Shown here: positions 9,399 to 19,900 of the stretch, in pieces
Numbering within the stretch: position 1 is the stretch's first letter
Layout of the letters: every line of letters starts with the position of its first letter
Source: OLB7 sp966250335
GTDB lineage: Bacteria; Bacteroidota; Ignavibacteria; OLB7
Assembly: GCA_966250335.1 (NCBI GenBank)
Contig: CBINGZ010000021.1
Span: 21,767-85,766 of the forward strand
Direction: 5' to 3'
Length of the DNA stretch: 64,000 nt
Program-made: the position numbers and the translations under genes
Notes under the pieces: generated by a model
The model's input: only the letters and a program-made list of their open reading frames with translations
The model's database searches: none
Told to the model about the DNA's origin: nothing

Positions 9399-11663
9399 AT
9401 GAGAAGAATCCTCCCACTGCTTCTGCTCTTGTCCGCGTTTCTGATCTTCCGTTCCATCCCTGCCGCGGGACAGACAGTCAACGCGGCGCTGATGGTCGTC
9501 AATCTTTCGGAACCGGATATCGCCGTATCGGTCGAGCACGCCACCCTGTCCGTGCATACCACTCTCTCCGGGACGCCGGTCTCCTACAGAGAGGCGATCA
9601 TGGGGAATGTTGTCATCAATCCGGGAAGAACCCACAGGACCGTGGTGACGAACGTCGAAACCGGAGAGGTGCTGCTCGAGGGTGACAGGTCCTTCATGCC
9701 GGGCGCCACCAATATCCTCGTGTACGATGCGTCGGGGCTGAAGCTCCATCACTCCACGACACCCTTCATGATAGTGAATGCGACCGGCATGGAGAGGAGA
9801 GTGACGGTGACGATGCCTGCCGGCGCGTCGAGTAAGGTCACGATCATGTCGGGCCAGGGAACGGCAGGACCCGGAGGGGAGTACGAGGGGGTCATTGAAG
9901 TCGTGACCCCCTCGGGGGGCGCATGGTACGGAGGCGGGGTGGACCAGTACCATCCCATGTTTCTTCTGAGGACGGGAGACAGCACGGAGGTGTTCATCGT
10001 GGACGATAAGAATCTGGGAGACACGAGCGTCCCGCTCCGAAGGTTCTCCAGAGACCGGTCGGGAATCGTTCCGCGGGTACGTGTCGTGAACCTCATGCGT
10101 CAGGGGAGCCTCGATGCGGCGGTCGGCACTTCGGATGATCCCGTCTGGTCGGATGTGGCTTCGCTCACGGCCTCGGCCGCGGTAGAGTATCCTCGCGGAA
10201 CGATACGGTGGCGCATGCGCGCGCGGGACGCCCAGTCCGGATGGTCCCTTCAGGACTCGACGCTCCTGCTCGCCGGCACCATGAACACGATCGTCGTGCA
10301 CGACAGGCCCGACGGTTCCGGACCGGCGGCCCTCGTCATCGCCGGCTCACAATGCAGGGTCCTCGACTCGCTGAAGCTCTTCATCTCGAATCTCGTCGGG
10401 CCCGGCCGCGCGCAGATCCGCACGACACACATCCCGCGCGATGCGACCATACGGCACCTGCAGATCGATGGAAGGGACGGGCTGCCGATCGCATCCTATC
10501 CCATGAACGATGTGCGGTCGATCGATCGCAACTCCGCGCCGTACAGTATCCCGGCGGGGGAGACGATGCTCGATGTCGCGACGATGAACGGTCCGCTCAT
10601 GTGGAGAAAGAGGATCGAGGTTCATGAGGGAACGGCGTACCGTGTCGTCGTCGCCGGGCCGTATGTCGATTCCCTCCTTGTCTACGGCTACGACGAGCGC
10701 GATGCCGCCGCGCAGGCTCTTATCCCGGCCGTCGACCATGATGTCGCCGGATTGTCGGGATCGGTGAGGCTCGTCAATCTGATGGCGGGAGAGTCCGCCG
10801 TTTCGCTGAGCCTGAACGGGAGCTCCGATTCCGCGTTGAGCAGGATCGGATACCGCATGGGAAGCGGGGAAGCCGAGGGCTACACGGGCGATCTCTCGTC
10901 CGAGCTGACATCGGTCGCGGACGGCTCCGTTCTGGCCGGCGCATCGGTACGTATCGAGCCGAAGGGGAGTGTCACGCTCTACGCCGTCGAGGGTATGTCC
11001 CCCGGTGAGATTCCTGTCGTGCGGACATATCCGGCATACAGCCAGGGCGCCCATATCCGCATACTGAACGTTGCCGAAGATCGGGGCGCGATCGATGTGA
11101 CCGCGCGCGAGGGCTCGACCTCGCAGACGCTCGAGGATCTCGGATTCGGCATGGAGGGAAGGATCCAATGGTGGTCCGGGAGCCCCTTCATTCTCACAGT
11201 TCTCCGGGCCGGCTCTTCCGACACGCTGCTGACGACCGAGGTGAAGGCCACCGGCGTCACCACGATGGTCGTCATCGGGAGGATCGGCGGTGGAAAGCTC
11301 GAGCTCCTCCAGGTCCACGAGACTCCGACCGATCGGCCGCACGCGGTCGACGTGATCACCGCATCTCCGGCTACCGGCGTGTCGCCTGCCGCAGCGATCG
11401 TCGCCGGCGCGGTCATCGCTCCGAATCCGGCGTCGGACTACGCGGATCTTCGCTGCGACCTCGCCCGGGAAACGCATGGAACGATCGCACTGTACGATAT
11501 GAACGGACGCGAGGTCATGATCCTCGCGGAAGGTCCGTTCGGTCCGGGCGGCCGGGAGATCCGCTGCGATCTGCGAGGTCTCGTCCCCGGAGATTACCCG
11601 GTAATGCTCCGGCTGGTGAATGGGGAAGCGGAGATGCTGGGAACGATCGTGGTGGTGCGATAG
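9399..11663 (+). CDS. Secreted DUF4397-like repeat protein with T9SS sorting domain
   Basis: The 754-residue product has a signal peptide (cut near AAGQT). Its body contains units that begin 'ALMVVNLSEPDIAVSVE', 'RVRVVNLMRQGSLDAAV', 'SVRLVNLMAGESAVSLSL' and 'HIRILNVAEDRGAIDVT', each followed by a strand-rich stretch ending in a phrase about a numeric or string property. This is the 'RxVNxxpdapavdv' pattern of DUF4397 domains. The C-terminus runs from 'VIAPNPASDYADL' to 'TIVVVR', a T9SS sorting domain. The role is unknown; DUF4397 proteins are extracellular and probably adhesive or structural. No operon partner is evident. Confidence 0.82.
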   Translation: MRRILPLLLLLSAFLIFRSIPAAGQTVNAALMVVNLSEPDIAVSVEHATLSVHTTLSGTPVSYREAIMGNVVINPGRTHRTVVTNVETGEVLLEGDRSFMPGATNILVYDASGLKLHHSTTPFMIVNATGMERRVTVTMPAGASSKVTIMSGQGTAGPGGEYEGVIEVVTPSGGAWYGGGVDQYHPMFLLRTGDSTEVFIVDDKNLGDTSVPLRRFSRDRSGIVPRVRVVNLMRQGSLDAAVGTSDDPVWSDVASLTASAAVEYPRGTIRWRMRARDAQSGWSLQDSTLLLAGTMNTIVVHDRPDGSGPAALVIAGSQCRVLDSLKLFISNLVGPGRAQIRTTHIPRDATIRHLQIDGRDGLPIASYPMNDVRSIDRNSAPYSIPAGETMLDVATMNGPLMWRKRIEVHEGTAYRVVVAGPYVDSLLVYGYDERDAAAQALIPAVDHDVAGLSGSVRLVNLMAGESAVSLSLNGSSDSALSRIGYRMGSGEAEGYTGDLSSELTSVADGSVLAGASVRIEPKGSVTLYAVEGMSPGEIPVVRTYPAYSQGAHIRILNVAEDRGAIDVTAREGSTSQTLEDLGFGMEGRIQWWSGSPFILTVLRAGSSDTLLTTEVKATGVTTMVVIGRIGGGKLELLQVHETPTDRPHAVDVITASPATGVSPAAAIVAGAVIAPNPASDYADLRCDLARETHGTIALYDMNGREVMILAEGPFGPGGREIRCDLRGLVPGDYPVMLRLVNGEAEMLGTIVVVR

Positions 11664-11699
11664 TGCCATCCCCATGCCGATTCATGGATAAGATCGGGC

Positions 11700-12226
11700 T
11701 CAGAGCTTCTCCTTGATCGATGCGCAGAAATTGATGAACTCCTTCTGCCGCATGATCTCCGGCTCCCAGGCAAACCCCAGCTCGATCAGGTCGAGCGATT
11801 CCTTGATCACCGCCCCCTCCTTGCCCTCTTCCTTGGCCATGATGAGGGCGTTGTCGGAGATGGCAAGCGAGTGGTCGATATTGTGGCTCACAACGATGAA
11901 GGTGTTGTCCTCATGCATGTTTGCGATCTTCAGGAGGAGCTGCTTCACCTTGTCGACAATGATCGCGTCGAGCCCCGAGAAGGGCTCATCCAGGAGGATG
12001 AAGCGGTTGCCGGATTGCGTTCGAGCGATAATCGAAGGTTGTCGTAAACGCTTCGGTGATTGAACAGGATATAGTTCTGATAGACCACGCCGACATCCCC
12101 AGCCCGCACCGGATGCTGGTCGTGATCGATCGTCACCGTGCCGGATGTGGGCTTGATAAGGACCGGGTGGTCGGTGAGCGAGAGGAGAGATGGGGCCGCC
12201 GGAACAGAGCTTGCGACGCTGCTCAT
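11700..12226 (-). pseudogene. Degraded ABC-transporter ATPase (taurine/nitrate type)
   Basis: Read on the minus strand, the 5' part gives 'KPTSGTVTIDHD' and 'VGVVYQNYILFNHRSVYDN' (the Q-loop region). A second frame then gives 'FILLDEPFSGLDAIIVD' (Walker B and D-loop) and 'TFIVVSHNIDHSLAISD' (H-loop). The Walker A loop is missing, and the stretch that should carry the LSGGQ signature is deleted, with a frame change at about 12010. The order and spacing of what remains is that of an SsuB/TauB/NrtD-type importer ATPase. No permease or binding-protein gene remains beside it. The roughly 230 bases between 12227 and the tRNA terminator show nothing readable. Confidence 0.75.
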
Positions 12227-12457
12227 CTCGATAGCGATGATCGCCTCTCCCTGTGCTTCAGATAGGCACGCCGCCGTTCAGTCGTTTGCCGAAAGGAGGA
12301 AAGCCGATCTTCCTGCCGGACTGATGGGCCTTCGTATCCACGGATCTGCGCCGGACGCTGGGGAGTTATCACGCGGCGGCCGGACCTGAAGCAGTCAGGG
12401 CACAGCCTGGCAGTGGGGAGGAAGTGGCCGGATTGTTGTACCTGTGTTATACCAAAA

Positions 12458-12487
12458 GCAAAAGCCCGGAGTGAAATCCGGGCTTTT
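12458..12487 (-). terminator. Terminator of the tRNA-Ser gene
   Basis: A perfect 12-bp stem (CAAAAGCCCGGA / TCCGGGCTTTTG) has a 6-base loop. On the minus strand it lies 35 bases beyond the tRNA 3' end and runs into CTTTTGG. Confidence 0.75.
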
Positions 12488-12522
12488 GTTCTGTTTTCAG
12501 GGTTGTTAATCCCTGGTTCCTG

Positions 12523-12609
12523 CGGAGAGGGTGAGATTCGAACTCACGGTACCCTTGCGGGTACAACGGTTTTCGAGACCGTCCTATTCAACCACTCTAG
12601 CACCTCTCC
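12523..12609 (-). tRNA. tRNA-Ser, anticodon CGA
   Basis: The 87-base minus-strand sequence folds as a class II tRNA. The 7-bp acceptor pairs GGAGAGG with CCTCTCC, with G as discriminator. The anticodon arm is ACGGT/ACCGT around the loop CTCGAAA (anticodon CGA, reads UCG). A long variable arm carries a GTACCC...GGGTAC stem, and the T arm contains GTTCGAATC. The CCA end is not encoded (GCA follows). Its own terminator lies downstream. Confidence 0.96.
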
Positions 12610-12708
12610 GGGCGAGTGAACGGCAAATATACGCACGGGAACGCTCTTTCCAAGAGGAAAAAGCCGTTTCAAGTCGAAAACGAATCGGGAGGGGCTCCCG
12701 ACACCGGG

Positions 12709-15700
12709 TTACTTCACCAGCGTCATGATCATGGTACGGCTCCATGTTCCGCTGCTTAACCGGCAGTAGTAGATGCCGGAAGGATGGTCCGAGGCGTCCC
12801 AGGTGACCGCGTAGCGGCCCGAGGCCAGAGGTTCGTCGATGAGTGTAGCGACACGCCTGCCCGAGATGTCGAAGATCATCAGGCGGGCCGGTCCGTCGAG
12901 GCCGAGCGAGAAGTTGATCTCGGTGGCCGGGTTGAAGGGATTGGGTTTGTTGGGTTCGAGAGCGAAATCTTCAAGGCCGACCCGGATCAGGCGGAGGCTG
13001 AGGCCGCAGATCGAGTCCAGGCGGGCCAGACCGGGGAGCGAGCGCACGGTACGGCAGCGGATATCGGGAATCGAGAAGAGCAGATCGATCTCCGATGAAT
13101 CGACAGGGCCGATGAACCCGTCGAAACGGAGACCGGCCAGCGTGCCGGGTCCGCTCAGAGTCTCAGTTCCCGGAGCACGGAGCGTGACGCTGTAGCTTCC
13201 CTTCATCATATCGTTCGCTTCGTTCTCCTTCGTCCAGCCGTCGAGCAGGGTGGAGGCGAGGTCGATACCGGTCAGTCGGAGAACTCTCGCGTCGTATCGT
13301 ATCGAGATGTCGATGCGGTCGGCCGTGAAGGGGGCGGTCGATGCGTCCAGGAGGATCGGCAGATCGGCGCCGGTCGACGGGCTCAGCCGGTGATTCCGGT
13401 CGATGCGGGCAAGGATTTCCATCGTTCCGTCGTTGACGACGACTCTGACGGTCTCGGTTGCCGTGCAGCCGTCGGGACCGGAGACGGTGACCGTGTAGTC
13501 GGTCGTCGAGTCGGGACGCGCCTCCGTGGTCCCGCAGTCGGGACAGCTCAGGCCGACGGTCGGACTCCATCGATATGCGATACCCCCCGAGGCCCGGAGT
13601 ATGGCCGTTTCACCTCGGCAGATGCTGGTGTCGGGGGAGAGATCGACAACAGGCAGAAGGCCGACCGAGACCGTCACGGAGTCGCTATCGGTGCATCCGT
13701 CGCTGCTCGTTCCGGTTACGATATATGTGGTCGTCGACAGGGGAGAGGCGATCGGATCGGGACAATCGGTACAGCTCAATCGGTCGACCGGAGTCCAGGA
13801 ATATCGTGATGCTCCCTTTGCCGAGAGATACGCCTCTGCGCCGGGGCAGACCGTCATATCGGTTCCGGCCTCAACCTGGATGGGAGGCGCGACCGATACG
13901 GTGACCGATGCGGTGTCGGCACAGTCGATGCCGTTGGCGACGACGACCGTGTAGGTCGTGCTTGAAGCGGGGCTTGCAATCGGATCGGGGCAGTCGGTGC
14001 AGCTCAGGCCGTCGGCCGGGCTCCATCGGTACTCTGTTCCTCCCGTCGCCACAAGCCGTGTCGACCCGCCGCCGCAGATCGTCACATCCTTCCCGGCATC
14101 GGCAACCGGCAGGGGAACGACGGCCACGGTAACCTCCGCTGAATCGGGGGGACACGATCCGTTCCCGCGAACCACAACGACATATCGTGTCGTGACCGAT
14201 GGGGTCGCGATCGGTTCCGGGCAGTTGTCGCAGCTCAGGCCGTCGGATGGAGTCCACCGGAAATGTGAGCCGCCGGCGGCGGAGATCCGGGTGTAGCTCC
14301 CCGCGCAGATGGTCGTATCGCCATACGCCGTTGCCGTGATCGAGGAGCCGATGACGACGGTGATCGTATCCTGTGCGGTACATCCCAGCGAGTCGGCGCC
14401 GACGACCGTATACTTCGTGGTGCGTCCCGGCGTGGCGATCGGGTCGGGACAGTCGGTGCAGCTCAGTCCCTCGGCCGGACTCCAGGTGTAGGAGAGAGCC
14501 CCTTTCGCGCGAAGCCGGGCGGAGTCGCCGGGGCAGATCGTGAGCCACGGGCCCGCATCGACCTGCGGTCTGCTGACGAACACGGTGACGCTGTCCACGG
14601 CTGAGCATCCGAAGTCGTTCCAGGTGCGGACGGTGTAGGTGGTCGTCTCCTTCGGCCGGGCAACGGGGTTCTCGCATTCGTTGCAGGTCAACCCCTCCAC
14701 GGGACTCCATTCATATCGCAATCCGCCGGAAGCGAGAAGCCATGTGCTTCCTCCGGGGCAGATCGCGACGTCCGGGCCAGCGTCGATCTTCGGGAGCGGA
14801 TTGACATGTATCACCATCGAATCGGAGAGGACGCATCCGTCGCCGGTGACGGTGGTAATCGTGTACACCGTTGTTCGTTCCGGCCGCGCCGTCGTCACGG
14901 CGCAGTCGGGGCAGCTCAATCCCTCCCTCGGTGTCCAGGAATATCGGCTTGTGCTCCCTTTCCTTTTTGCCTCCAGCATGACCTCCTCTCCCACACAGAT
15001 CGTCGTATCGTGCTGCGTGAATATCAGGGTGTCGATATCGATGTGAACCTGCTCCATCTTTCCACATACGAGATCGTCGATAATGCTGACGGTATAGGTC
15101 ATCGGTTCGGAGGGGCTGGCGATCGGGTCGGGGCAGTCGATGCAGCTTAATCCGTAGGCAGGGCTCCACACGTATCGATCGCCCTCAGAGACATTGAGCC
15201 GTACGCTTCCGCCGCGGCAGATAATCGTATCGCGAAGTCGATCGATCGGCTCTATGTATCCCCTGCGGATCTGGGTCGGCAGTCCCACATTGTTCGCGTC
15301 GTTCGAGCCGAATGGAGTGGGGCCGAGCGTCATGAAATTCGGTTTGAACGAACACGCGGGACCCGGGAGATTGGGTCGTTCGATGACACCGAGCATGGCG
15401 GGGAAATCCGGATTGTATGAAGGTTGCGTCACGTACAGTCGACCGTCCGGCCCGCTCTGTACGGTTCCACCTCCAAGCGCGATCCCGGCTGCCACTCCTG
15501 TCAGTAGATCATGTTGTACCAGAAAAGAACTCCCTCCCGCATACAGCTTCGAATTGTCCGGCGAAAAACAGAGCGCGTACGGCTGCATATTGGAGTCCAG
15601 CTTCCTGCCACCCGATATCTTTCCCGTCATGACATCGAAATCGTAGAGATCGATCCGTGCTTCATGAGGAGCACCCGGAGCTGCCGTCGCCATTGCGAGC

Positions 15701-16407
15701 TTTCGTCCGTCCGGTGAGAACTCCAGGTAGCCTGCGGGCATCTGCAGGCCTCCCAGCGCGAAGCCGATGGAGGAGACCACCGGCCGAGGCTGGAGTCCCT
15801 GATTCGTTACGCGATAGACATGAAAGGAGTCGGTCACCCAGTTGACCCCTGCCACCCAGACGTCGCTGCCGTTGCAGTGACGAACAGCGGCAAGCTTCTC
15901 TGCTGCGGGGGCAAGCAGCGGAACGTTCTTCGTGACGACATCGCCGTATCCGTTGTTGAGCGTCATGTCGACGATCGAATACTGTATGCCGTCGGTAACG
16001 AAGGTGTTGATCGGTGGGTTGTGCGCCATTGCCCGGGCTGCGCCCGCCGTAAACACATAATAGATGGTGGAGCTGCCGGGAAGTGGGACGATGAGCGCGG
16101 ACTGCGTTGTGGAGAAATCCCCTTTCAATCCCGTGCCTTGCGGCATCACGTTGTGCGATCTGTCCCAGATAGTCATGCCGTCGGTGTAGAAGAGCAGTTC
16201 TCCCGTACGCGGATCACATATCGTGGCGCATCCCTCGGGTGTCGAGAGCTTGCCGTCGGTGAGGGCGACGGGGATACCGCTGTTGAAATCGAGTCCGAAC
16301 CTTGTGCCGAAATACCAGATGTTATATTCCTTCTGCGCGTGAGCGGCCGATGGAATCAACAGACATAGTGCGATAAGAACTGCAAAAGAGGTAGAAAATC
16401 GATTCAT
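12709..16407 (-). CDS. Large secreted protein with eight PKD-like repeats, cohesin-like domain and T9SS sorting domain
   Basis: The start at 16407 gives a signal peptide (MNRFSTSFAVLIAL..., cut after AHAQ) and has AGGAG 9 bases upstream; the frame open further upstream is not credible. The 1232-residue product opens with a roughly 380-residue region that reads like a propeller ('IWYFGTRFGLDFNSG', 'SPDGRKLAMA', 'SPDNSKLYAGG'). Eight repeats of about 76 residues follow, with the pattern RYxWxPxxGLSCxxCxxPxAxP...TTxYTVxxxxxxGC. Next comes a cohesin-like stretch of about 140 residues (ILARIDRNHRLSPSTGADLP onward). The end, 'EPNKPNPFNPATEINF' to 'MIMTLVK', is a type A T9SS sorting domain. The paired Cys in each repeat (CxxC) could be disulphides or a metal site. 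Probable role: cell-surface adhesin. Confidence 0.9.
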   Translation of the reverse strand: MNRFSTSFAVLIALCLLIPSAAHAQKEYNIWYFGTRFGLDFNSGIPVALTDGKLSTPEGCATICDPRTGELLFYTDGMTIWDRSHNVMPQGTGLKGDFSTTQSALIVPLPGSSTIYYVFTAGAARAMAHNPPINTFVTDGIQYSIVDMTLNNGYGDVVTKNVPLLAPAAEKLAAVRHCNGSDVWVAGVNWVTDSFHVYRVTNQGLQPRPVVSSIGFALGGLQMPAGYLEFSPDGRKLAMATAAPGAPHEARIDLYDFDVMTGKISGGRKLDSNMQPYALCFSPDNSKLYAGGSSFLVQHDLLTGVAAGIALGGGTVQSGPDGRLYVTQPSYNPDFPAMLGVIERPNLPGPACSFKPNFMTLGPTPFGSNDANNVGLPTQIRRGYIEPIDRLRDTIICRGGSVRLNVSEGDRYVWSPAYGLSCIDCPDPIASPSEPMTYTVSIIDDLVCGKMEQVHIDIDTLIFTQHDTTICVGEEVMLEAKRKGSTSRYSWTPREGLSCPDCAVTTARPERTTVYTITTVTGDGCVLSDSMVIHVNPLPKIDAGPDVAICPGGSTWLLASGGLRYEWSPVEGLTCNECENPVARPKETTTYTVRTWNDFGCSAVDSVTVFVSRPQVDAGPWLTICPGDSARLRAKGALSYTWSPAEGLSCTDCPDPIATPGRTTKYTVVGADSLGCTAQDTITVVIGSSITATAYGDTTICAGSYTRISAAGGSHFRWTPSDGLSCDNCPEPIATPSVTTRYVVVVRGNGSCPPDSAEVTVAVVPLPVADAGKDVTICGGGSTRLVATGGTEYRWSPADGLSCTDCPDPIASPASSTTYTVVVANGIDCADTASVTVSVAPPIQVEAGTDMTVCPGAEAYLSAKGASRYSWTPVDRLSCTDCPDPIASPLSTTTYIVTGTSSDGCTDSDSVTVSVGLLPVVDLSPDTSICRGETAILRASGGIAYRWSPTVGLSCPDCGTTEARPDSTTDYTVTVSGPDGCTATETVRVVVNDGTMEILARIDRNHRLSPSTGADLPILLDASTAPFTADRIDISIRYDARVLRLTGIDLASTLLDGWTKENEANDMMKGSYSVTLRAPGTETLSGPGTLAGLRFDGFIGPVDSSEIDLLFSIPDIRCRTVRSLPGLARLDSICGLSLRLIRVGLEDFALEPNKPNPFNPATEINFSLGLDGPARLMIFDISGRRVATLIDEPLASGRYAVTWDASDHPSGIYYCRLSSGTWSRTMIMTLVK
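13430..15230 (-). repeat. Eight tandem repeats of about 228 bp inside the large cargo gene
   Basis: The GLSC-coding core (CAGCTCA on the plus strand) recurs at 13544, 13772, 14000, 14231, 14459, 14684, 14912 and 15143. That is a step of 225-231 bases (75-77 codons). The third and sixth-last units keep near-identical DNA around the core, so some units look recently copied or homogenised. Confidence 0.85.
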
Positions 16408-16478
16408 GCCGGAACTCCTGTCAGGGGGGATAAGGATCGGCCCGGGGACGGCCGCCGATGAATCAGCGTCTGAATACG

Positions 16479-16535
16479 ATATTGGCGACGCCCGTGTTCC
16501 GACTCCGGGAGAGTGGAACAGGACGTCGCCAATAT
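16479..16535. other. Long imperfect hairpin upstream of the large cargo gene
   Basis: ATATTGGCGACG (16479-16490) pairs perfectly with CGTCGCCAATAT (16524-16535). Inside it TGTTCC pairs with GGAACA and ACTC with GAGT around a 5-base loop, so about 22 bp can form with two small bulges. It lies 72 bases before the start at 16407 and just downstream of the relic at 16575-16733. There is no T run on the minus strand. It may be an old terminator of the relic or a leader structure. Confidence 0.6.
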
Positions 16536-16574
16536 ATTGATCCTGATGATGAGATGATACCCGTCGGTCCGGTT

Positions 16575-16733
16575 TTACTTCATGAGCGTCACCATCATGG
16601 CGCGGCTTCACATGTCGCTGCTCAGGCGGCAGTCGTAGATCCCCGACGGATGCTCGATGTTACCGGCGACAACCGCCCCGTATCCATCGTTATGTCTCAG
16701 ATCGACGATCGAGTACCGTATGCCGTCGAGGAC
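16575..16733 (-). pseudogene. Collapsed relic of a paralogue of the adjacent cargo gene
   Basis: On the minus strand one frame reads LDGIRYSIVDLRHNDGYG and then, almost directly, HPSGIYDCRLSSDM-stop-SRAMMVTLMK-stop. The first block matches TDGIQYSIVDMTLNNGYG near the N-terminus of the cargo encoded at 12709-16407. The second matches its last 24 residues (HPSGIYYCRLSSGTWSRT...TLVK). Everything between has been deleted, and a TGA (16608-16610) replaces the Trp codon. This is a dead duplicate lying immediately upstream of its living copy. Confidence 0.8.
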
Positions 16734-16953
16734 CGCTCTTCGATCACGACGAGCCGTGCTTTCCGATCCCATGCCGGCGGGAGGGCCGTCGCCTCGATCG
16801 GCATGATGCCGTCGACATGGATGACGATCATGGGGATATCGGTCGCCGGCTGGGTGGGACGAAAACGGCTCCCCGTTTCGTATCTTCCCCTCGATCGCAT
16901 CGCAGCCCGGCCCCCTCCATATCGTCTCCCAATATTCATCGATTCACGCGGCA

Positions 16954-19900
16954 ATGGGATCTCCCTCGGAACTCCGTGTCTTCGTCTCCTCGACGTTCAT
17001 AGATCTGCGCGCCGAGCGCGAGCTTCTCGTCAGGACGATCTTCCCGGAACTGCGCGCCTACTGTCGTGAGCGGGGAATCTCCTTCGCCGAGGTCGATCTG
17101 CGCTGGGGAGTGACCGACGAGGATCAGGTTCTGGGACATCTTTTCCGCACCTGCCTTGAGGAGATCGACAACTGCCGTCCCTATTTCATCGGGCTCACCG
17201 GCGACCGCTACGGCTACATCCCCCAGCTTCATGAAATCCACAAGGACCCCGACCTGTTGACCCGCTACCCCTGGGTCGAGGATGCGGTGATGGACGAGGC
17301 GTCGATCATCGATATGGAGTTCCGTTACGGCGTGCTCGACGACCCCGTGTCGAGAGGTTCGTCGCGCTTCTTCTTCAGGACATATCGGGAGGGGATGGAG
17401 ATCGAGGAGCGTCTGGAGGAGCTGAAGGATCGGGTGCGCGCCTCAGGAGCGTTCGTCGCGGAGTTCAGCGACCCGGCCGAGCTGGGGAGGATGATCCGCG
17501 AGGAACTGCTCGGCGTCATCGAGAGCGATTTCCCCGATGCGGTCCCGCCGACCCCGCTCGAACAGGAACGGGCCCGTCACGAGGCGTTCGCCTCCAGCCG
17601 CCGCAAGGCATATATCCCTAATGCGACATATCTGAAATGCCTGAACGACCACGCGGCCGGGAGCGGTCCTCCGCTGGTCGTCTACGCCGGATCGGGAGCG
17701 GGGAAGAGCGCGCTCCTCTCGTTCTGGGCCGAGCAGTACAGGCGCCGCCATCCCGATGCGCATGTCGTGGAGCATTACGTCGGGATCGGCGCGGGAGCCG
17801 CGGACCATTACGCGATCATGCATCGCATTATGAGTGAAATCCGCGAACGGTTCGGCAGAAGCGAGACGGTCCCGTCGATCCCTCGGGAGATCATGCGCGA
17901 GTTCCCGAACTGGCTCGGCTTCACCACCGGGCGGCCGCTGGTGCTGATCCTCGACGCGGTCAACCAGCTCTCCGGCGCGGCGCTCAATCTCGACTGGCTC
18001 CCCGCGTTCATCCCCCGGAACATCAGACTCGTCGTCTCCTCCACGATGGAATCGACCCTGGCCCAGCTTCGGAAACGGAACTGGTCCCCCCTGGAGGTGC
18101 TGCCGCTGACGGTGAAGGAGCGGGAGGCGATCGTCGTCAGGTTCCTGTCGGAATATCGCAAGGCGCTGGGAGCCGATCTCGTCAGAAGAATATCGGAGGA
18201 TGAGAAATGCTCGCAGCCTCTCTTCCTGCGCACGCTGCTGGAGGAGCTGCGCCTTTTCGGCAGGCACAGCCTGCTGGCCGGGCGGATCGAGCACTACCTG
18301 GCGACGACCGGGCCGGAGGATCTCTTCCGTATGGTGCTGGAACGGCTGGAGGAGGATTTCGGCAGGGATGAGATATCCGACGTGATGTCCCTGATCTGGG
18401 CTTCCCGCGACGGACTGACCGAGGACGATCTGGTGGCGATAACCGGTATCCCGCAACCGACGATCTCCATGGTCGCCATGGGGCTCGACTATCACCTGCT
18501 GACGAAGAACGGCATCCGGACCTTCTTCCACGACTATCTCCGCCGTGCCGTGGAGGTACGATATCTGAACGAAGAGGAGACCAGACGGTCGCAGCATCTG
18601 CGGCTTGCGGACTACGCCGAGCGAGTGATCACGGCGGAACCGGCTACTGCGCCTCTGTTCAGGTTTGCACGCGAACTCCCCGCCCAGCTCCATGCGGCCG
18701 GCGCCCGCGACAGGCTCTGCGACGTTCTGGCCGATATCAGGATCTTTACCGTACTCTACACGGACGAGATCAAGTACGAGTTCATATCGTACTGGGTCAA
18801 TCTCTACCGTGAGTTCGACATGGAGGCGGCCTACCGGCGCGGGCTCGAGCGTTGGGAGGCCGGATCGCCCGACCCTGATACGAAGGGGCGTGTGCTGGAC
18901 TCGGTAATCGATGTGCTCGGTGCGCTCGGACGGTGGGATACAGCCGAAGCGATGCAGCGAGAGCGCCTTGCGAACGTGATAAGGGAGGGGGAGAGGAAGG
19001 TCGAGGCGGTGTCCCGGTCGCGTTTGGGAAGATTGCTCCGAATCCGGGGCGATCATGAGGCGGGACTTACCGAACTGCAGAGGGCGAAGGATCTGTTTCG
19101 TGAGCTGGGTGATCTCTCAGGGCTCGTCGTTGCACTCGGTTATGAGGGACTGCTGCACGGTCAGCGCGGCAGCAACGATCGTGCGCTCGAATGCTATAGT
19201 GAGCAGGAACGGATCTCCCGTGAAATCGGCGACCGCTACCATCAGGCCCGGGCACTCAGCGATATGGGAAATCTGCACCTCGAGTGGGGTAATGTGAAGC
19301 AGGCGCTCGAGTTCTTCGGTCTGCAGGAGAGCATCTGCCGTGAACTGGGCGACCGACAGGGGCTTTCACTGGGGATCGTGAGAGCCGGTATCGCCTACAT
19401 TCAGCTCGACGAGATGGACGAGGCGTTCGATCATCTACGGGAAGGTGTGGCCATCTGCCGGGAACTGGGGGACCACACGGCACTGGTCGGAGCGCTCTAT
19501 AATCTGGGGACGGTTCATATTCGTAGAGGAGAGCACGACGCGGCGGGGGAATGCTTCAGAGAAGTGGGATCCCTCGGCAGCCTCTTCAACAGCCCTCGTA
19601 TATCGGCGACCGCGGAGATAGGGTGGGGAGGGATTTGCTGGGGTCGAAGGGAATACGATCGCGCGCTCTATCACTACGGCAACGCATTACGTCAGTTCAG
19701 ATCCGTCGGCGCCAGGGCTTATGAAACGGTGGCATTAATAAGATTCGCCGAGGTGATGACCGATCTTGTGGAACGGAATGCTCCAGGTCACCTTCCGGAA
19801 TTCGTGCTCGATCATGTTCCCTCAACCGAGTTGCGCATCGTCATCGAGCATGTGCGAAAATATATCGCAGAGGGAATGGCGATCGCGCGTGATCTCAGGT

